This document shows positions 33,678 to 41,011 of a stretch of DNA of 47,912 nt, piece by piece. This stretch comes from Oscillospiraceae bacterium (GTDB taxonomy: Bacteria > Bacillota > Clostridia > Oscillospirales > Oscillospiraceae): the NCBI GenBank assembly GCA_017428565.1, contig JAFRQP010000078.1, positions 1-47,912 on the forward strand, read 5' to 3'. The translations under genes and the position numbers were made by a program. The notes under the pieces were generated by a model, which saw nothing but the letters and a program-made list of their open reading frames with translations, made no database searches and was not told the origin of the DNA. Each line of letters starts with the position of its first letter. Within the stretch, counting starts at the first letter, position 1.

Positions 33678-33717
33678 TTGACAAATTGTTGCTTTTGCGG
33701 GACCCTTGTGGTATAGT
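33678..33717 (+). promoter_or_regulatory. Regulator promoter with a partial operator
   Basis: TTGACAAATTGT (33678-33689) is shared exactly with the operator at 20854-20865. Just downstream, TTGCTT (33689-33694) and TATAGT (33712-33717), 17 bases apart, form a promoter. This suggests autoregulation. Confidence 0.6.
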
Positions 33718-33745
33718 TTCAGCAGTGGAAGGGAAGGTGCGGAAG

Positions 33746-34381
33746 ATGGCAGAGAAAGAAACAGCATTGGAATTTCTGATTCGAACAGCCGAAGCGATTG
33801 CGTCTACGTTCGGAAGCAACTGTGAAACCCTGATTCAGGATATGCAGCAGCCGGGTCATCCCATTGTGGCAATTTTTCATTCCCATGGGCGACAGCCCGG
33901 TTCCACGGAAGACGTCTTTGGCTCAGATCTCAACCCCCAGATGTTGTATGAATATATTCAGGAAGACTCTGTTAACACCATGGTTGTCACAAAAGCAGGG
34001 CGTACCATCAAGTCGACGACCATCCATTACAAGGGAAGCGATTTCCACTACGCGCTCGGCATCAATTTTGATTACACCGCGCTTCTTCCGGCGATTGCGA
34101 TCGTGCGCGACTTGACCGAGACGGGAGAGGAACTGGACGAACATCTGGAACGACAGCGAAGCCTTCGAATTGATGAGCTGTTCGAAGATTGCGTTGCCAG
34201 CATTGGAAAGCCGATCCCAAGCATGAAAAGGCAGGATAAGCTTTATCTGATCCGGCTTCTGAAGGACCGGAAAGTTTTTGACCTGCAAAAATCCGTTACT
34301 TATGTGGCGGAACGTTTGGGAACCTCACGGTATACAATTTATAAATACATCCACGAGATTGAAGAAAATCACGAATTGTAA
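33746..34381 (+). CDS. YheO/DauR-type transcriptional regulator
   Basis: A 211-residue protein. The N-terminal PAS-like YheO domain (about 10-115: FGSNCETLIQDM, IKSTTIHYKGSDFHYALGIN) is followed by a linker and a C-terminal helix-turn-helix (about 160-210: VTYVAERLGTSRYTIYKYIHE). This is the architecture of the DauR D-arginine utilisation repressor and relatives. It sits directly downstream of the cargo and upstream of nothing else regulated, so it most likely reads the shared TTGTCAAT operators. The ligand is unknown; a D-amino acid or a peptide product is a reasonable guess. ATG 33746 has GGAAGG upstream; the longer frame starts before the promoter. Confidence 0.85.
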   Translation: MAEKETALEFLIRTAEAIASTFGSNCETLIQDMQQPGHPIVAIFHSHGRQPGSTEDVFGSDLNPQMLYEYIQEDSVNTMVVTKAGRTIKSTTIHYKGSDFHYALGINFDYTALLPAIAIVRDLTETGEELDEHLERQRSLRIDELFEDCVASIGKPIPSMKRQDKLYLIRLLKDRKVFDLQKSVTYVAERLGTSRYTIYKYIHEIEENHEL

Positions 34382-34436
34382 GTCCGCAGGCGATATGACA
34401 AGGGCGAGCTGCTGCAAAAAATACCTGAAAAAACTG

Positions 34437-34580
34437 CAGCCGGGATACGGATCACTCTTTCTGCGTGAATCTGTATCCCGGCTGATTCGTCTGGAAGAAA
34501 CGGTTGGCTTGGTTTTCTGGTAAGGCATTTTGAGGCCGCGGAACCGTTGGAAACAACCGGCTCCGCGGCCTTTGTTCGTT
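34437..34580 (+). terminator. Two hairpins after the regulator gene
   Basis: CAGCCGGGATACGGAT (34437-34452) pairs with ATCTGTATCCCGGCTG (34469-34484) but has no T tail. AGGCCGCGGA (34533-34542) pairs, allowing one bulge, with TCCGCGGCC (34562-34570), followed by TTTGTTCGTT. Together they insulate the cargo from the mobility module. The rest of 34581-34777 has no recognisable gene, only a possible decayed minus-strand coding trace. Confidence 0.65.
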
Positions 34581-34777
34581 ATAGGGAATACGATTGTTCA
34601 CGACCTGCGCGTTATCTGCGTAGAAAGGCTATCCCTGGTCGGTCTTTTTTGCCATACCCTTTTTTGCCTCTGTCATGTATTTTGAAATGGTGCTGTCATG
34701 CCATCAGCCTGTTTTTTAGCTTTTTCCACATAATATGTATAGAAGGACAGTGCAGGGATTAGCCCATAAGCACGGGT

Positions 34778-35599
34778 TTATTTCTTCTTCGCCTTGTTTT
34801 TCCCGCGCTTGCTTGGCTGGTCTTTGAGCAGAGAGGACTTTTTGAGGATGTTGATCAGACTCACAAACTCTTCCTTCGTCAGTTTGTCGTAGTCGATCCC
34901 GAGCTGCTTACAGAACAGGCGGGCCTGTCGCTCTTCGGGACTGCCCTCGTAGCTCATGGCCGCTTCCAGTTCCTGCCGCGCCGTGTCGGAGGGATTGACT
35001 GCATCCGCTGTAGTCGTGTCCTTTATGTGGGCCTCCCGGATATCCCGGATGATCCCATCCAGATCGTCGTGTACGACCCGGCTGAAATACTCGTTCTCGT
35101 CGATCTGCGCCAGCTCCAGCGTCCGCATGTACAGATCGTTCTCGCCCGGATTATGCTTCTCCATAACGGTTTTCCTCGCTTCGGCCAGAACGACGTTCAT
35201 GTCATGCACCCGCATGGCCGCGATCCGATCTACACAGATCTCCGTGTCCACCATGAGGCACTGAAAGTCCTTGTGCGTGGCGATCTCACATAACAGGCGG
35301 TTGTTGATCTTCCCGCTTGCCAATAGCTTCAGCATATCATCACTCAGATGCAGACCGGCCAGGTCTGTGTCTGGGTGATTTTTCATTTCCGAGACTCCCA
35401 GCAGGTAATCTGTCGAGACGCCGTAATACTCCGCCAGCGTCACGATGCTGAACGGGCTGATGTCCTTGTAGTCGTCTGTCTCGTAGCTGCCGAGGGCAGA
35501 TTTGGAAAGACCGGTGGCTTCGGCAAGCTCTTCCAGCTTCATCCTGCGTTCCACGCGAAGATCCTTCAAACGCTCGGGAACAGACACTTTTACATACAT
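34778..35599 (-). CDS. Xre-family HTH regulator of the element
   Basis: A 273-residue protein. The N-terminal helix-turn-helix (RLKDLRVERRMKLEELAEAT, GLSKSALGSYE) covers about residues 10-70, with the YYGVSTDYLLG closing motif. The rest is helical and acidic with a very basic C-terminus (KRGKNKAKKK). It faces away from the relaxase cluster, as lysogeny-like repressors of integrative elements do. AGGAG lies 9 bases before ATG 35599. An extended -10 (TGGTATAAT) lies about 40 bases upstream at 35638-35646. The target genes are not known. Confidence 0.82.
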   Translation of the reverse strand: MYVKVSVPERLKDLRVERRMKLEELAEATGLSKSALGSYETDDYKDISPFSIVTLAEYYGVSTDYLLGVSEMKNHPDTDLAGLHLSDDMLKLLASGKINNRLLCEIATHKDFQCLMVDTEICVDRIAAMRVHDMNVVLAEARKTVMEKHNPGENDLYMRTLELAQIDENEYFSRVVHDDLDGIIRDIREAHIKDTTTADAVNPSDTARQELEAAMSYEGSPEERQARLFCKQLGIDYDKLTKEEFVSLINILKKSSLLKDQPSKRGKNKAKKK

Positions 35600-35637
35600 A
35601 TTTGTTCTCTCCTTTGCCGGAAAACTCTCATATTCGC

Positions 35638-35646
35638 ATTATACCA
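35638..35646 (-). promoter_or_regulatory. Extended -10 promoter of the Xre gene
   Basis: On the minus strand TGGTATAAT (35638-35646). No convincing -35 is seen, which an extended -10 can tolerate. Confidence 0.5.
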
Positions 35647-35876
35647 CATCATTTCCTTGATCGTGGATTTTTTTGTGTTTTCGCCCGGATTTCCTACATC
35701 CTGGATATACGGGAGGAGGCCGTTTTTCTTGCTACGATATGGTCAGAAAAGTGAATGACCGTCCGAGCTGAGATAAACCGCCAAGATCTTGAAAAAGGGA
35801 GCGCGTCCCGTGAGGGGCGACGGCACAGCGCCAAGCAGGGTTGCCTGTCAGGAAACAGCAAGGGTAGAACGGCAAG

Positions 35877-36173
35877 CTGCTGCTCCGCTTCGATCTCTCC
35901 CGTAAGACAGACCGGGAGATCTGGGAATGGCTGCATGAAAAGAGCGAATCGCAGACGCTCTCCATGAACGCCTTTCTGATCGACGGGCTGAAAAAGCTGA
36001 TGGCGCAGGAGGCAAACGAAAACCCGCTGGATGCACATGCCCTGGCAGAGGAGATCTGCCGGGAGCTGCGTGCCCAGCGGCTTTTTGTGCCTTCCGAGGG
36101 CGAAAGCCCGGAATCCACGGTGGAGACAGAGGAGCTCTCTGCCGACATCCTGGATTTCGCCAACAGCTTTTGA
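35877..36173 (+). CDS. Ribbon-helix-helix relaxosome-type protein, unusual start
   Basis: An in-frame run of about 98 codons reads LLLRFDLSRKTDREIWEWLH..., then SMNAFLIDGLKKLMAQEANE, and ends LSADILDFANSF. A short beta strand (LLLRFDL) followed by two helices is the ribbon-helix-helix pattern of accessory mobilisation proteins. The frame has an in-frame TAG at 35865 just before it and no ATG until Met at 35964, so translation would have to begin at CTG 35877 or 35880 (weak AAGGG upstream) or make a shorter protein that lacks the strand. It precedes the oriT-like region and the MobV relaxase on the same strand. Confidence 0.5.
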   Translation: MLLRFDLSRKTDREIWEWLHEKSESQTLSMNAFLIDGLKKLMAQEANENPLDAHALAEEICRELRAQRLFVPSEGESPESTVETEELSADILDFANSF

Positions 36174-36423
36174 TGCTTTCAAAATGATAGCACACGGTTG
36201 AAGGTGTGCTTTCAATTTGAAAGCACGGATCGGCGAGGCAAAGCAACCGGCGATCCGGCGAAGGGGTACAGGGGAAAACGCATTTCCCCCTGTGCTCTCG
36301 GCAGAGCCCACGACACTTTGCAGCTCTTCGGGCTGAAAGTGTCATAGTGGGTTACACACTTTGAGAAAGCTGTGGAACGCGTCCCCAGCTCCCGTAAACA
36401 ACCGAGAATGGAGGTGAAAACCA
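36174..36423. other. Putative origin of transfer (oriT)
   Basis: The gap before the relaxase is rich in hairpins. The key part is GACACTTTGCAGC (36312-36324) pairing with GCTGAAAGTGTC (36332-36343), then ATAGTGGGTTACACACTTTG. From memory, MobV plasmids such as pMV158 have an AAAGT-ATAGTGTG/TTA nick region after a similar inverted repeat, so the nick is expected near 36350. Upstream, AGCACAC/GTGTGCT (36189-36212) and GGGGAAAA/TTTCCCC repeats may bind the RHH protein. Confidence 0.65.
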
Positions 36424-37728
36424 ATGAGCAAAAACTATGCCGTCGCCCGCGTCGTGCAGTACACACAGGCAGGCGTCGGCAAAGCGGAGCGCCATATCGA
36501 GCGCAAAAACCAAAACTATGAAAACATGAACGTAGATCTCTCCCAGTCTCTCCGGAACGTCCACTTCAAATGCTGTGAGGATCCGACTTACAGCCAGCAC
36601 TTGGACAGGCTGGTAGAGGAAGGGATCGTTTCCCTGCACGGTTTGAAACAGGATGCCAAGGTCTTCGACGAGATGATCTTCGACGTGAACACCGACTATT
36701 TCGAGGAACACGGAGGCTATGACTACGCCATCAAGTTCTACTGGGAAGTGTACCGCTTCGCACAGAAAGAGTACGGCCCGGAGAATATCGTCTCGGCGGT
36801 CATGCACGCCGACGAGCTCAACACCGCGGTCAGTGAGCAGATGGGCTATCCGGTCTACCACTACCATCTGCATGTCGTAGCCCTGCCGGTGGTGGAGAAG
36901 GAGATCCGCTACTCCAAGCGATGCAAAGATCCGGAGTTGGTCGGCAAGGTCAAGGAGGTCGTCCATCAGATCAGCCATTCCAAAAAGTGGGCCTCGCAGA
37001 AGGTCACGGACGAGGACGGAAAGACGCATCTGGTCAAGTCCTACAGTCTCCTGCAGGATCGTTTCTTTGAGCACATGCGGGGCGCCGGGTTCGAGGACTT
37101 CGAGCGCGGCGAGCGCGGCAGCACCGCACAGCACCTTTCCGTCACGGAGTTCAAGGTCAAGAAAGAGACGGAACGGCTGGAGAATTTGCAGGTCACGGCT
37201 AAGGTCATGGAGGACAGCATCGACTTTCTCGATAAACAGACGGAGGAAGCCCAGCAGAAGGCCGACAAGGCTCAGGCGCGGGTGGACAAGCTCGTGCCCA
37301 AGATGGAGCAGATCGAAGACCTGGCCCGCAAATACACCAACGACGCCGACCAGGTGCTGCCCCAGCCAGACATGCTGGAATCTGCCAAGTCCTACCGGGA
37401 AAAGAAAGCCATGCCTTTATATCGCAAGATCATCAACGTGCTGCGCAATCTCTTCGACAAATACCTGACACTGAAACACGACTATGAGGATCTCCAGCGG
37501 AAGTATGACAGGGAGATCGAAAGCGGCAATCAGATGAAGAAGACGATCAAAAATCTCAACGAGGAAAAGGACAGTCAGTCTGTCATCGTCGCCAAGTTCT
37601 ACGCTCTGTGCCGCGGTTTCGGGAAGGAGTATATCGAATCTCAGGCTATGGGCGTTTTGGAGCGAGAAGATCAGGAGCGACAGCAAAAGAAGCTGGCGCG
37701 CAAGCGCCATGAACGGGACGCGAGGTAA
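36424..37728 (+). CDS. MobV-family relaxase (Mob/Pre type)
   Basis: A 434-residue relaxase that would nick oriT and pilot the strand in mobilisation. Residues 1-220 form the Mob_Pre domain: YAVARVVQYTQAGVGKAERH near the start, where His/Arg residues serve catalysis, then VMHADE and YHYHLHVVALPVV, the metal-binding histidine cluster. Residues 250-434 are coiled coil (RLENLQVTAKVMEDSIDFLD and many K/E/Q heptads). GGAGG lies 10 bases before ATG 36424. The oriT-like hairpin lies directly upstream. The primase gene follows after 57 bases. Confidence 0.87.
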   Translation: MSKNYAVARVVQYTQAGVGKAERHIERKNQNYENMNVDLSQSLRNVHFKCCEDPTYSQHLDRLVEEGIVSLHGLKQDAKVFDEMIFDVNTDYFEEHGGYDYAIKFYWEVYRFAQKEYGPENIVSAVMHADELNTAVSEQMGYPVYHYHLHVVALPVVEKEIRYSKRCKDPELVGKVKEVVHQISHSKKWASQKVTDEDGKTHLVKSYSLLQDRFFEHMRGAGFEDFERGERGSTAQHLSVTEFKVKKETERLENLQVTAKVMEDSIDFLDKQTEEAQQKADKAQARVDKLVPKMEQIEDLARKYTNDADQVLPQPDMLESAKSYREKKAMPLYRKIINVLRNLFDKYLTLKHDYEDLQRKYDREIESGNQMKKTIKNLNEEKDSQSVIVAKFYALCRGFGKEYIESQAMGVLEREDQERQQKKLARKRHERDAR

Positions 37729-37785
37729 CGGGTCGGTCAGTTTTGACCGCCCTTCATTCCAAAAAGAAAAGAGGTGAAAGAAGAA

Positions 37786-39090
37786 TTGGACGAGACAATC
37801 GAAATACCGGAATGGTTCGACGGAAAAAAGATCAACGAGACCCTGTTTTGTCAGGAGTTTCTTGAGGAGCACCCAATGGTCTGCGTAAAGGGCACTTTCT
37901 TCACAGTGGAGAAGCGCATCACCGACGAGCGCGAGCTGAAAAAGCTGATCTATGACAAGCTCAAAGGAACGGTCAGCAGCGGTGTAGCGAAAAAGCTGGA
38001 CAGCATTCTGGAGCTGCTGCGGTCCGAGGCCTATCTGGAAGAGCTGCCCCTGCAGACCGACCGCATCCATGTGGCCAACGGCACCCTGTTCTTGGACGGC
38101 ACGTTTACAGAGAACAAGGACTACTGCCGTAACCGACTGGCTGTGAACTATGCGCCGGATGCACCTACGCCGGAACACTGGCTCAGCTTTCTCCGTGAGC
38201 TGCTGGATGAAGAGGATATTCCCACGCTCCAGGAGTACCTGGGCTACTGCCTGATCCCCACGACAAAAGCGCAGAAGATGCTGATGCTGATAGGCAAGGG
38301 CGGCGAGGGCAAGAGCCGGATCGGAGCGGTGCTCCGGGCGATCCTCGGCGACAACATGGTCAACGGGAATCTGAACAAGGTGGAGACCAACCGCTTCGCC
38401 CGCGCAGATCTGGAGCATGCGCTGCTGATGGTGGACGACGATATGAAGACCGAGGGTCTCCCTCAGACCAACTATCTGAAATCCATTATCACGGCGGAGC
38501 TGCCTATGGACTTAGAGAAGAAGAGCCAGCAGAGCTACCAGGGCGAGCTGTACTGCCGCTTCCTCGGATTCGGGAACGGCTCGCTGAAAGCCCTGTATGA
38601 CCGCAGCGACGGATTCTTTCGGAGACAGATCATCCTGACCACCAGACGAAAAAGCAACGACCGTGTGGACGATCCCTTTCTCTCGGAAAAGCTGATTGCC
38701 GAGAAGGAAGGGATTTTTCTCTGGATGTTGGAAGGGCTGAAACGCCTGATCGCCAACAATTACAAGTTTACGATCAGCCAAAAGGCCCAGGAGAACATGA
38801 CGGAGGCTGTGAGCGACGGCAACAACATCGTCGAGTTCATGGCCTCCGAGGGCTATTTCCGGTTCAAGGCGGATTACGAGGTCAGCACCAAAGACCTGTA
38901 CGCGGTGTACAAGCTCTGGTGTGAAGACAATTCCCTCAAACCGCTGAGTGAACGAAGCTTCAGTACCTTCCTGCACGAAAATGAAGATCGCTACAATCTG
39001 GAGGCGACGAACATTGTTTATATCGGCAACGGGCGTCGGGTCAGGGGCTTCATGGGCATTGAGCTGCAGGTCAAGCCAAACAATTTCTGA
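37786..39090 (+). CDS. SF3 helicase / P4-type primase C-terminal protein
   Basis: A 434-residue protein of the phage/plasmid primase P4 family, C-terminal part. D5_N-like sequence (about 100-150) leads into the SF3 helicase with Walker A GKGGEGKSR (about residue 170), the acidic Walker B in ALLMVDDDMK, and RRQIILTTRR as sensor/arginine finger. The polymerase domain typical of full-length P4 alpha is absent. TTG 37786 is chosen because GAGGTG lies 9 bases upstream; a GTG at 37774 overlaps that ribosome site. It probably supports replication of the circular element. A 25-bp inverted repeat follows. Confidence 0.82.
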   Translation: MDETIEIPEWFDGKKINETLFCQEFLEEHPMVCVKGTFFTVEKRITDERELKKLIYDKLKGTVSSGVAKKLDSILELLRSEAYLEELPLQTDRIHVANGTLFLDGTFTENKDYCRNRLAVNYAPDAPTPEHWLSFLRELLDEEDIPTLQEYLGYCLIPTTKAQKMLMLIGKGGEGKSRIGAVLRAILGDNMVNGNLNKVETNRFARADLEHALLMVDDDMKTEGLPQTNYLKSIITAELPMDLEKKSQQSYQGELYCRFLGFGNGSLKALYDRSDGFFRRQIILTTRRKSNDRVDDPFLSEKLIAEKEGIFLWMLEGLKRLIANNYKFTISQKAQENMTEAVSDGNNIVEFMASEGYFRFKADYEVSTKDLYAVYKLWCEDNSLKPLSERSFSTFLHENEDRYNLEATNIVYIGNGRRVRGFMGIELQVKPNNF

Positions 39091-39105
39091 AAAACAACGC
39101 AAATG

Positions 39106-39171
39106 ATCCGTACATGCGTACAAGCGTACGGGTCAAACCGCGCAGTCGTACGCTTGTACGCATGTACGGAT
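39106..39171. repeat. Perfect 25-bp-arm inverted repeat
   Basis: The left arm 39106-39130 (ATCCGTACATGCGTACAAG...) and right arm 39147-39171 are exact complements around a 16-base loop. The arms contain repeated CGTAC words, which gives several possible folds. TGTTTT follows, so it may terminate transcription; an origin or protein-binding role is also possible. Confidence 0.85.
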
Positions 39172-39217
39172 GTTTTAAACCCTAATCTTAAAAATTAAAG
39201 AAAGAAGGATTATTACC

Positions 39218-39448
39218 ATGAATACGACAAGAAACGAGATCAAAGCAAGAATCGTCGGCGCGGGCCTTACGATGCAGGAGACGCTGGATCGGCTCCGCAG
39301 GAAGTATGGATGGAGCGATTCCGCCTCCAACCTCTCCAACAAGCTGCAGCGGAATTCGCTGCGCTACCGGGAGGTCGTGGAGCTGGCCGACGTGATCGGA
39401 TATGAGCTGATCTGGGTACCGAGAAAGCGAGGGCCTGCGGATGACTAA
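39218..39448 (+). CDS. Small HTH-like element protein (76 aa)
   Basis: MNTTRNEIKARIVGAGLTMQ, then ETLDRLRRKYGWSDSASNLS, with NKLQRNSLRYREVVELADVI. Helices and the SNLSNKLQR turn suggest a DNA-binding helix-turn-helix. Similar short proteins are common in Firmicute integrative elements beside excisionase genes and are sometimes mislabelled as flavin oxidoreductases. AAGGA lies 8 bases before ATG 39218. It overlaps the excisionase gene by 8 bases, so they are coupled. Confidence 0.65.
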   Translation: MNTTRNEIKARIVGAGLTMQETLDRLRRKYGWSDSASNLSNKLQRNSLRYREVVELADVIGYELIWVPRKRGPADD

Positions 39449-39632
39449 CGCCGACATTGAAAGAATGCCCTATACGCTGAACGCGCAGCAGGTGGCGGAG
39501 ATCCTCGGCATCGCCAAGAACTCCGCCTACACGCTGATGCACAGCGAGGGCTTTCCCACGCTGCACATCGGGCGCAGGTTGGTCGTTCCCAAGGAGAAGC
39601 TGCTCCAATGGATGGACGATCAGCTCGAATAA
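39441..39632 (+). CDS. Excisionase-type HTH_17 protein
   Basis: A 63-residue winged-helix MerR-like excisionase: YTLNAQQVAEILGIAKNSAY, then FPTLHIGRRLVVPKEKLLQW. The family directs integrases towards excision. GAGGG lies upstream of ATG 39441, which is within the end of the previous gene. The integrase gene begins 122 bases later, after a terminator-like hairpin, so the two may be regulated apart. Confidence 0.83.
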   Translation: MTNADIERMPYTLNAQQVAEILGIAKNSAYTLMHSEGFPTLHIGRRLVVPKEKLLQWMDDQLE

Positions 39633-39638
39633 GAAAGG

Positions 39639-39675
39639 ATTCCAGCCGGGTTTTATGCCCGACTGGAATTTTTTC
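39639..39675 (+). terminator. Terminator between excisionase and integrase
   Basis: ATTCCAGCCGGG (39639-39650) pairs, with one wobble, with CCCGACTGGAAT (39658-39669), followed by TTTTTT. Its arms contain the same ATTCCAG word as the candidate integrase arm sites. Confidence 0.8.
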
Positions 39676-39754
39676 AGAAAACACTTGAAAAATCTAGAAA
39701 GTTATGTAAACAACGGGTTCGGAGAAACTCATTGTTCTGAGGAAAGGAGTTATT

Positions 39755-40909
39755 TTGTCAAAGAAACGCTGTAACGGCGAAGGTACAATCAACAAAAGAA
39801 AAGACGGGCGCTGGGAATGCTCCATCATGTTCGGCTTCCAAAAGGACGGACGCAGACGGCGCAAATCCTTTTACGGCAGGACCCGCAAGGAAGCGCTGGA
39901 CAAGATGCACGACTTCAAGCAGAAGCTGGAGGCCGGGCTCATCACCCTGGACGAGCGGCCCCTGGTGCAGCCGGATATCCTGTTTTCCCAGTGGGCGGAC
40001 ACCTGGTACGAGGGTCACAAGGACAGCATCTCCAAGACGACCCAGCAGAGCTACAAGTACACGCTGGCCACGCTGAAAGAGATGATCGGGGATCGGCCGG
40101 TCAACACCATCAAGGCAATGGACATCGAAGACCTGCTGCGGGATCTTCGAAAAGAGGGCAAGTCCGACAGCTATGTGGCCAAGGCGCGCGGCATGCTGTA
40201 CCAGATCATGAACAAGGCCGAGGCCAACGAGCTGATCCGGCGCAATCCGGTGGCCTGCGCGGAGAAGATGCGGGCAAACAAGCCGATGGAGGCGAAGGAA
40301 GCGTTTACCGCCGAGGAGGTCAAAAAGCTGATGCAGGAGCTTCCGCGCGACAAGTACGGTGACAGTATCCGGCTGATGCTCGGCACCGGGATCCGAATGC
40401 AGGAGCTGCTGGCACTGGAGCCGCGGCTGATCGAAAAGGACGGCTCCGTGATCCATATCCGGCAGGCGGTGAAAACCGTGTCCGGGAAAGTGGAGATCGG
40501 ACCGACCAAATCCCGCGACAGCCTCCGCGATGTTCCCATACCCGAAGGTCTGCGGCCAATGGTCGTCTCCTTGCGAAATACGGAGGATACTTACATCTTT
40601 CAATCGCCCAATAAGGAGCAGCCTTTTGATCCGAAGCACTACCGGGACAAGTTCAAGCAGTATGTGAGCGCTGTTAAGGGCGTCCGGGTCTTGACACCGC
40701 ATTCCTGCCGGCACACCTATGTGAGCCAGCTGCAAGCCCTGGGCGTGGACCTTGCGACGATCCAAAGCATGGTCGGTCACGCGGATCTGGACATGACGCA
40801 GCACTATCTGCACGTTCAAAACCCGGTAAAACAAAAGGCGGTGCAGGCGTTTGATCGGGCATTTCTGGGCAATAAAGCTGGTTCCAGTCAGATTCCAGTC
40901 GGCCCATAA
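39755..40909 (+). CDS. int: Tyrosine site-specific integrase
   Basis: A 384-residue tyrosine recombinase. It has an N-terminal AP2-like arm-binding domain (GEGTINKRKDGRWECSIMFG), a SAM-like core-binding domain (about 65-160) and a catalytic domain with Arg in GTGIRMQELLAL, HSCRHTYVSQL, VGHADLDMTQHY where the final Tyr is the nucleophile, and a basic cluster. The start is TTG 39755, with AAAGGAG 6 bases upstream. It lies 54 bases from attR, and its last codons overlap two GTTCCAGTCA-type words. It would insert the element into the 3' half of tRNA-Pro. Confidence 0.93.
   Translation: MSKKRCNGEGTINKRKDGRWECSIMFGFQKDGRRRRKSFYGRTRKEALDKMHDFKQKLEAGLITLDERPLVQPDILFSQWADTWYEGHKDSISKTTQQSYKYTLATLKEMIGDRPVNTIKAMDIEDLLRDLRKEGKSDSYVAKARGMLYQIMNKAEANELIRRNPVACAEKMRANKPMEAKEAFTAEEVKKLMQELPRDKYGDSIRLMLGTGIRMQELLALEPRLIEKDGSVIHIRQAVKTVSGKVEIGPTKSRDSLRDVPIPEGLRPMVVSLRNTEDTYIFQSPNKEQPFDPKHYRDKFKQYVSAVKGVRVLTPHSCRHTYVSQLQALGVDLATIQSMVGHADLDMTQHYLHVQNPVKQKAVQAFDRAFLGNKAGSSQIPVGP
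40881..40901. promoter_or_regulatory. Candidate integrase arm-binding repeats, right end
   Basis: GTTCCAGTCA (40881-40890) and ATTCCAGTCG (40892-40901) lie inside the last codons of int. They match the left-end TTGACTGGAACA words in complement. Confidence 0.5.
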
Positions 40910-40929
40910 AAGTCTGAACTTTTTAGCAA

Positions 40930-40960
40930 GAAAAATCCCCGATTTCTTTCGAAATCGAGG
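40930..40960 (-). terminator. New terminator of tRNA-Pro supplied by the element
   Basis: On the minus strand CCTCGATTTC-GAAA-GAAATCGGGG pairs with one wobble and is followed by ATTTTTC. It starts about 6 bases after the tRNA CCA end. Confidence 0.78.
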
Positions 40961-40962
40961 AA

Positions 40963-41011
40963 ATTTGGTCCGAGTGACTGGATTTGAACCAGCGGCCTCT
41001 TGAACCCCATT
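40963..41011. repeat. attR, 49-bp direct repeat inside tRNA-Pro
   Basis: Identical to attL (17824-17872). The bases beyond 41011 differ from those beyond 17872, which sets the inner limit of identity. Confidence 0.92.

Larger units (their letters stand above)
17824..41011. mobile_element. Integrative mobilizable element in tRNA-Pro(GGG), about 23 kb
   Basis: The boundaries are a perfect 49-bp direct repeat at 17824-17872 and 40963-41011. The right copy is inside the complete tRNA-Pro gene. The integrase gene ends 54 bases from the right repeat. Excisionase, primase/helicase, MobV relaxase, likely oriT, RHH protein and Xre regulator follow inward. No VirB4, coupling protein or other pore gene is present, so transfer would need a helper. 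Cargo genes occupy 18067-34381. The chromosomal repeat families A-C seen on both sides are absent from it. The base composition of cargo third positions looks less GC-rich than the flanks by eye. Confidence 0.88.

Noticed and set aside
34581-34777. Possible decayed minus-strand coding trace (AKKGMAKK-like words)
   Set aside because: No continuous frame or start; too short to assign to any family.
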